Shown: positions 6,944-10,314 of the stretch, piece by piece
Layout of the letters: each line of letters starts with the position of its first letter
Position numbering within the stretch: position 1 is the stretch's first letter
Source: Oscillibacter sp.
GTDB lineage: Bacteria; Bacillota; Clostridia; Oscillospirales; Oscillospiraceae
Direction of reading: 5' to 3'
Length of the DNA stretch: 10,314 nucleotides
Assembly (NCBI GenBank): GCA_020025475.1
Contig: JAHHSA010000059.1
Coordinates: forward strand, 1-10,314
Made by a program: the position numbers and the translations under genes
The notes under the pieces: generated by a model
Database searches by the model: none
What the model saw: the letters and a program-made list of their open reading frames with translations, nothing else
What the model was told of the DNA's origin: nothing

Positions 6944-7405
6944 ATGGTCGGACAAATTTATCATGTGGGACTGACTGTAACTGATATGGATCGCTCTCTC
7001 GCATTTTACACAGACGTGTTGGGGCTTACCTTTCAGGGTGAGCTGGTGATGCAAGGTCCGGAAACCGATTTGCTGTTCCAACGGTCCAACTGCCGTGCCC
7101 GGGTGGCCTACCTGAACGGCAGCGTCGATCTCCGCACCCCGCCAGTTGAACTGATTCAGTTTTTGGATGAGCCCGCTTCGTCTGGCACACCCTCCCTCTT
7201 TCAGTCTTCGATTTCAGAGATCTGCTTTTGGGTGGATGATATTGAGGCTGTATACCGCAGGCTTCAGGACCATGGAGTAGATTGTCTATCCGCGCCTCAG
7301 GTGTTTGATTTTACAGTTCAGGGATTTGGAAAGAGCAAAGCGCTGTATTTTAAAGATCCGGATGGCATCATTCTGGAGCTGATGCAGCCGCTGGAAGAGG
7401 AGTAG
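6944..7405 (+). CDS. VOC-family (glyoxalase/dioxygenase fold) protein
   Basis: A 153-aa protein with two beta-alpha-beta-beta-beta modules of the vicinal oxygen chelate fold. Module 1 starts IYHVGLTVTDMDRSLAFYTDVLGL (5-28) with H7 and later E69 (PVEL) at metal positions. Module 2 starts ISEICFWVDDIEAVYRRLQDHG (90-111) and ends FKDPDGIILEL (136-146) with E145. The usual second-module histidine is replaced by E92. Members are glyoxalases, epimerases, dioxygenases and antibiotic-binding proteins, and I cannot tell which this is. ATG 6944 is the start because AAGGAGGT (6928-6935) lies 8 nt upstream. The gene stands alone and converges on mnmM. Confidence 0.88.
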   Translation: MVGQIYHVGLTVTDMDRSLAFYTDVLGLTFQGELVMQGPETDLLFQRSNCRARVAYLNGSVDLRTPPVELIQFLDEPASSGTPSLFQSSISEICFWVDDIEAVYRRLQDHGVDCLSAPQVFDFTVQGFGKSKALYFKDPDGIILELMQPLEEE

Positions 7406-7434
7406 TCCGCTAAAAGCGATTGTCAGAACCGGCC

Positions 7435-7463
7435 AAAAAATCCCCAGCAGCATGCGATTCTGG
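7435..7463 (-). terminator. Weak candidate terminator of mnmM
   Basis: On the minus strand CCAG (7463-7460) can pair with CTGG (7447-7444), and six T residues follow (7440-7435), directly after the mnmM stop. The stem is only 4 bp with a long loop that contains a GCATGC palindrome, so the call rests mainly on position and T-run. Confidence 0.3.
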
Positions 7464-7468
7464 ACTTT

Positions 7469-8026
7469 TCAAGTCTCTTTCCAAATAAAAATTGGCATAG
7501 GCGGTTCTCCCCGGCGGTTGGCCCAGCTGGAAATCAGCACGGTATAGGCCCGGTCGTTCAGTGCACGCAGGTGCTGCAGCACCGCTTCCTTTTCATCATA
7601 CCCATTTTCTTTGCCGTAATAGAGAGCAATCGCCATCACGCCGCCTTTTCTCAAAACCCGCAGGCCAGCATCTATTGCTGCCAGCGTAGAGTCCGCCTTT
7701 GTAAACACCAGCGGATCGCCGCCTGGCAGTCGGCCTAAATTGAAGACGACGCAATCCACGCTCTCCACTTCCACGTACCGCTCCATATGAGCATGACTGT
7801 CCAGATGGACCTCCGCCGTCAGCCCTTGCTGCCGCAGCAGGGCCTTGGTCTGCTCCACGGCAGGTTCTTGAATATCGAAGGCCAGCACACGACCAGACTC
7901 TCCGGCCAGACGGCACAGCAGCGCCGTGTCCCGGCCTTTGCCTGCGGTAGCATCAATGCAAACAGCCCCCTCGTTTACATACTTCTCCAAAAATGTGTGG
8001 ACCACGCCCAGCGTGTTCAGCTGCAT
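7469..8026 (-). CDS. mnmM: YtqB/MnmM-type tRNA methyltransferase
   Basis: A 185-aa class I SAM-dependent methyltransferase of the family once labelled rRNA methylase (YtqB). In Bacillus subtilis, MnmM performs the last step of mnm5(s2)U34 wobble modification in tRNA. Seen: SAM-binding DATAGKGRDT (25-34), acidic D51 after strand 2 (LAFDIQ), HAH (78-80), the family signature FNLGRLPGGD (95-104), and the PMPIFIWK end (177-183). Length agrees with the family. The frame is open to 8125, but ATG 8026 is chosen: AAAGGAAG lies about 7 nt upstream and the promoter sits at 8049-8076, so the longer form would not be transcribed from it. Confidence 0.9.
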   Translation of the reverse strand: MQLNTLGVVHTFLEKYVNEGAVCIDATAGKGRDTALLCRLAGESGRVLAFDIQEPAVEQTKALLRQQGLTAEVHLDSHAHMERYVEVESVDCVVFNLGRLPGGDPLVFTKADSTLAAIDAGLRVLRKGGVMAIALYYGKENGYDEKEAVLQHLRALNDRAYTVLISSWANRRGEPPMPIFIWKET

Positions 8027-8048
8027 AAGATTTCTTCCTTTCAACCTC

Positions 8049-8076
8049 AGTATAACAGAGTGCGAAAAACAGTCAC
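8049..8076 (-). promoter_or_regulatory. Candidate sigma-A promoter of mnmM
   Basis: On the minus strand GTGACT (8076-8071), a 16-nt spacer and TATACT (8054-8049), followed by a leader of about 16-17 nt with the AAAGGAAG Shine-Dalgarno. The -35 matches four of six bases and the -10 five. Confidence 0.5.
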
Positions 8077-8131
8077 ACCCCAAGCATACCCCTGCACAGG
8101 GACAACAAAATGCCGCACAGGGCATCGCAAA

Positions 8132-8183
8132 CCGGGAGAATGGGAGGCACGGTCCGTGCTTCCCACTCTCCCGGCGTTTTTTT
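8132..8183 (+). terminator. Long hairpin with T-run, no gene in front
   Basis: Positions 8132-8151 pair with 8155-8174 to give a stem of about 20 bp with one A/C mismatch (8140/8166), one G-U pair and a 3-nt loop. CG and seven T residues (8177-8183) follow, so it acts as a plus-strand terminator. No plus-strand gene precedes it; mnmM and its promoter run the other way. On the minus strand only three T residues follow. It may end a small RNA or block transcription into the region. Confidence 0.65.
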
Positions 8184-8189
8184 CATTAA

Positions 8190-8219
8190 ATCGGGTTGTG
8201 TGAATTCGCACAACCCGAT
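8190..8219. repeat. 30-bp palindrome centred on GAATTC
   Basis: ATCGGGTTGTG (8190-8200) and CACAACCCGAT (8209-8219) are exact reverse complements; the 8-nt centre contains a further palindrome, GAATTC. No T-run follows on either strand, which argues against a terminator. It adjoins the transposase remnant and could be an element end or a protein-binding site. Confidence 0.5.
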
Positions 8220-8221
8220 CC

Positions 8222-8300
8222 CATTTTAAATTGGGCAAAGGCACGCTCAATCCTTCAGGGTCTGGTACTCAGGACAGATCATGCAGTCATAGTGTGCATC
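8222..8300 (-). pseudogene. Transposase remnant (IS1182-like), decayed
   Basis: On the minus strand 8300-8250 encodes DAHYDCMICPEYQTLKD and then stops. This resembles the cysteine-containing segment (YDxxYDCxxCPxxQxLxY) of IS1182-family DDE transposases. Immediately after, in the next frame, 8254-8222 encodes RIERAFAQFKM, like the IERxFADxK block that in intact proteins lies some 70-80 residues further on. The pair suggests an internal deletion plus frameshift. No longer open frame or intact element ends are visible. Recognition is from memory of the family and the segment is short. Confidence 0.45.
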
Positions 8301-8693
8301 CTTGCAGATTTTTCCTCACTTCAGTCATGATATGACCCCCGCTTCAAATTGTGGACATGGCCAGCCCTGTCCCCGCATATACTCATGGTGCAAGCTCCTC
8401 TTGAGCCCATCTTGTCCAGGCAAGCCCTGCCGCTCACGCAAATCTTCTGTATTCCGGAAAAAACAAGAAGCTACGCCGTTTTAACCGTCCCATTCCCCCA
8501 TTCAGCCCCTATCTTCCCCCTGGGATTTTGATGTTCCCTCCAAAAACAAGCAGAAGCAAGCCAAAATCCTTGTTACACTCTATGTACAAGATTCACAAGG
8601 AAAACAGAAATCTCTTTTTGGTCATTAGATATAACGCACATGCAGAGAACCCAGAAGCGTTTTCTTAGCCAAAATTAGGTTTCGGTGATTAAA
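8301..8693. other. Intergenic stretch without recognisable gene
   Basis: All frames are broken by stops or open only for short runs; the longest minus-strand run (about 50 codons, ending near 8325) and two 60-codon plus-strand frames resemble nothing I know and lack ribosome-binding sites. The left part could be further decayed transposon DNA. From about 8560 the sequence becomes AT-rich and leads into the MFS promoter. Confidence 0.5.
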
Positions 8694-8722
8694 TTGACAT
8701 GACAGCTCTCGGGAGATATACT
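8694..8722 (+). promoter_or_regulatory. Strong sigma-A promoter of the MFS gene
   Basis: A perfect -35, TTGACA (8694-8699), a 17-nt spacer and TATACT (8717-8722). The spacer holds TCTCGGGAGA (8707-8716), with TCTC/GAGA arms that could bind a repressor. Transcription would start near 8729, leaving about 220 nt before the MFS ATG. Confidence 0.75.
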
Positions 8723-8728
8723 AAATGC

Positions 8729-8952
8729 ATAAACATCAACAATTACGCACTGCATATTTTAAGCAAAAAGTCTAAAGTCATTACACCTGAATCGCAGGTG
8801 TAGTAACCAAAATAGCACTGCAAGGAGGTGGCTGGTCAGCTGGTGTAAACATACTCGAAGACTCATTGGTATCATTTTTTTGGCATTGTGTGTACTCTTT
8901 GTCAAAGCCAAAGAGAGAGGAGGATATACATTCTTAAGGAATGTATGCAATT
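8729..8952 (+). promoter_or_regulatory. Long structured leader of the MFS gene
   Basis: Contains an 8-bp inverted repeat, TACACCTG (8782-8789) with CAGGTGTA (8795-8802). A strong Shine-Dalgarno, AAGGAGGT (8822-8829), has no ATG, GTG or TTG at proper spacing. A frame with a membrane-like segment (8847-8963) stays open past the MFS start, and a second Shine-Dalgarno AGGAGGA (8918-8924) is followed by a hairpin. CACCT (8784-8788) can pair either with AGGTG at 8796-8800 or with AGGTG at 8826-8830. I recognise no known riboswitch class. The form suggests attenuation or translational control of an efflux gene. Confidence 0.45.
8926..8946 (+). promoter_or_regulatory. Hairpin between Shine-Dalgarno and MFS start
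   Basis: ATACATTC (8926-8933) and GAATGTAT (8939-8946) form a perfect 8-bp stem with a TTAAG loop. AGGAGG ends at 8923, 29 nt before the ATG at 8953, too far in linear terms; folding the 21-nt hairpin leaves 8 nt, an ideal spacing. It also hides the in-frame ATG at 8941 and the weaker AAGGA at 8936. Confidence 0.5.
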
Positions 8953-10314
8953 ATGAAGAATAACGAAGTAACAACTCAGAGCAATTATATGAAGGGCTTT
9001 CTTCCCTTTGCCATTGCCGCCGCTGTTCTCAGCCTGTGCGGAGGATTTACAGCCGCTGTTCCCGCCTCGATCGCTAAGTCCTGGGGTATGGGTGATTCCA
9101 ACGCAACCACTTGGATCACACTTGCATTCGCCTTCGGCTCCGCCGGAATGGCTCCCATTATGGGTAAGCTGGGCGATGTTCTATGTCGACGGGTGGCCAT
9201 CCTGACCGGAATCGCCATTATGGCTCTGGGCGAGTTGCTGATCGGCATTTGCCCTGATGGGTTTTTTTCTCTTCTGCTGATCGCCCGCTTCATTCTGGGC
9301 TGCGGCGCCGCCACCATTGCGCCTGTGGTCATCAGCTACATCCTGACTGAATTCCCCAAAGATAAAATCGGCAAGGGCTTTTCCATTTACATGTTTATCG
9401 CTTCTGCTATGGTCATCTTTGGACCCACGCTGGGCGGTATCGTCATTAAGTTCTATGGCTGGCGTCTGGTGATGTATCTCTGCGTCGCCTTCCTGGCCGT
9501 CGCCTTTGTACTCTGCATGGTGATGGTGAAAAAGGGAACTGCAAACAAAAACGGCCTGGCCGGGTTTGATGTAACTGGTTCCTTCCTGGTTTTGATCTTC
9601 TTCTCCCTGTTTTTGAGCATTCCCTCCTTCGGTCAGAGCAACGGCTGGACCTCCATGGAGACCCTCCTCTGCGTGGGCGCCGCTCTGGTAGCCCTGGCGC
9701 TGATGGTGATGCGGGAGAAGAAGGCCGAGAACCCCATTTTGAATGGCAAGTTCATGGCGCGCAAGCAGTTTGTGCTCCCCGTCATCGCTCTGTTCCTAAC
9801 CCAGGGTCTGATGCAGTCCTGCATGACCAACATCATCGTTTTCGTGCAGAATACCCAGAATGACCCCACCCTCTCCGGCATTGCCACTTCGGTAATGTAT
9901 GTGGGTATGGCCCTTGGCTCCATCGCCATCGGACCCATTGCGGATAAAAAGGAGCCCCGTGTGGTAGCTGCCGCCGCTTTGGTTTTCGTGGCAATCGGTG
10001 CTGCTGTTCAGATGGTCTTTACCGGAACCACCGGTCTGGCGATCTTCAGCCTCTCCCTCTTCCTAATCGGTCTGGGACTGGGCGGAAATGCCACCATCTT
10101 CATGAAGGTTGCCCTATTTGGTCTGGATGCCGCCTTTGCAGGCGTCGGCTCCGGTACATACAATATGTTCCGTGATATGTCCGCCCCCTTCGGCGTGGCA
10201 GTATTCGTCCCCATGTTTACCTCCGGTATGCAGCAGCTGATAAGCACCGGCATGGAGTCGGTTCCCGCAGCGGTGAGCGCAATTCACAAAACCGCTTTGA
10301 TCCAGGTGATCTGC
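8953..10314 (+). CDS. MFS transporter, DHA2-like (3' end outside window)
   Basis: An integral membrane transporter, at least 454 residues with no stop before the window edge. Twelve or more hydrophobic segments begin at residue 15. Motif A is GKLGDVLCRR (71-80) in loop 2-3; ARFILGCGAATIAPVV (111-126) and FGPTLGGIVIKFYGWR (156-171) correspond to motif B and C regions of drug:H+ antiporters. GPIADKKEPR (327-336) is the second-half repeat typical of 14-helix DHA2 proteins. Substrate is unknown; multidrug efflux is a family-level inference. ATG 8953 is chosen over the in-frame ATG 8941, which lies in a hairpin directly after AAGGA with no spacing; a TAA at 8935-8937 rules out earlier starts. A strong promoter and long leader suggest inducible control. 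Confidence 0.9.
   Translation, partial: MKNNEVTTQSNYMKGFLPFAIAAAVLSLCGGFTAAVPASIAKSWGMGDSNATTWITLAFAFGSAGMAPIMGKLGDVLCRRVAILTGIAIMALGELLIGICPDGFFSLLLIARFILGCGAATIAPVVISYILTEFPKDKIGKGFSIYMFIASAMVIFGPTLGGIVIKFYGWRLVMYLCVAFLAVAFVLCMVMVKKGTANKNGLAGFDVTGSFLVLIFFSLFLSIPSFGQSNGWTSMETLLCVGAALVALALMVMREKKAENPILNGKFMARKQFVLPVIALFLTQGLMQSCMTNIIVFVQNTQNDPTLSGIATSVMYVGMALGSIAIGPIADKKEPRVVAAAALVFVAIGAAVQMVFTGTTGLAIFSLSLFLIGLGLGGNATIFMKVALFGLDAAFAGVGSGTYNMFRDMSAPFGVAVFVPMFTSGMQQLISTGMESVPAAVSAIHKTALIQVIC

Noticed and set aside
8094..8122. Possible CRISPR or other repeat array
   Set aside because: Only two 8-bp copies are present and no regular repeat-spacer pattern occurs anywhere in the window.
8047..8250. 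67-codon minus-strand open frame upstream of mnmM
   Set aside because: It runs through the 8132-8174 hairpin, the 8190-8219 palindrome and the mnmM promoter, has no family resemblance and no convincing ribosome-binding site.
8759..8950. 63-codon minus-strand frame antisense to the MFS leader
   Set aside because: Begins inside the hairpin at 8926-8946 with no Shine-Dalgarno; its hydrophobic look mirrors the plus-strand frame.

Overview
The window reads as chromosomal DNA of a moderately GC-rich, spore-forming Firmicute. The two dipicolinate synthase subunits (DpaA, DpaB) occur essentially only in endospore formers. MurC, a YtqB/MnmM-type tRNA methyltransferase, sigma-A-like promoters and purine-rich Shine-Dalgarno sites agree with that. 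A gut Oscillospiraceae-like clostridium is my best guess; this rests on protein style and composition, not on a search.

Layout. Positions 1-142 hold a 9-bp inverted repeat and a hairpin terminator. Genes on the minus strand follow: a TetR-family regulator (143-715) with an operator-like inverted repeat just before it, then the dpaA-dpaB pair (842-2262, 4-bp ATGA overlap). A HAD nucleotidase of the YjjG/YfnB type (2374-3057, plus) faces away from dpaA and ends at a bidirectional terminator. A poorly supported small minus-strand ORF lies between it and the CCA-adding enzyme (3390-4745, minus, TTG start). cca and murC (4867-6255, plus) diverge from a short region where two good sigma-A promoters overlap at their -10 boxes. 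murC runs straight into a YbaK/PrdX-type aminoacyl-tRNA deacylase (6258-6794), which ends at a textbook terminator. A VOC (glyoxalase-fold) gene (6944-7405, plus) with its own promoter converges on mnmM (7469-8026, minus).

Positions 8027-8952 contain no convincing intact gene. They hold the mnmM promoter, a long hairpin with a T-run pointing away from any visible gene, a second large palindrome, a decayed transposase remnant, a near-consensus promoter, and a leader of about 220 nt in front of a DHA2-type MFS transporter (8953 to the window edge, incomplete). That leader contains competing pairings around a strong ribosome-binding site, a hydrophobic open frame without a normal start codon, and a hairpin between the transporter's Shine-Dalgarno and its ATG.

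Most of the window is housekeeping: spore core dehydration, tRNA maturation and quality control, peptidoglycan precursor synthesis. I found no clear new multi-gene system. The parts most worth a second look are the MFS leader, the overlapping cca/murC promoters, the TetR operator, and the orphan hairpin at 8132-8183.
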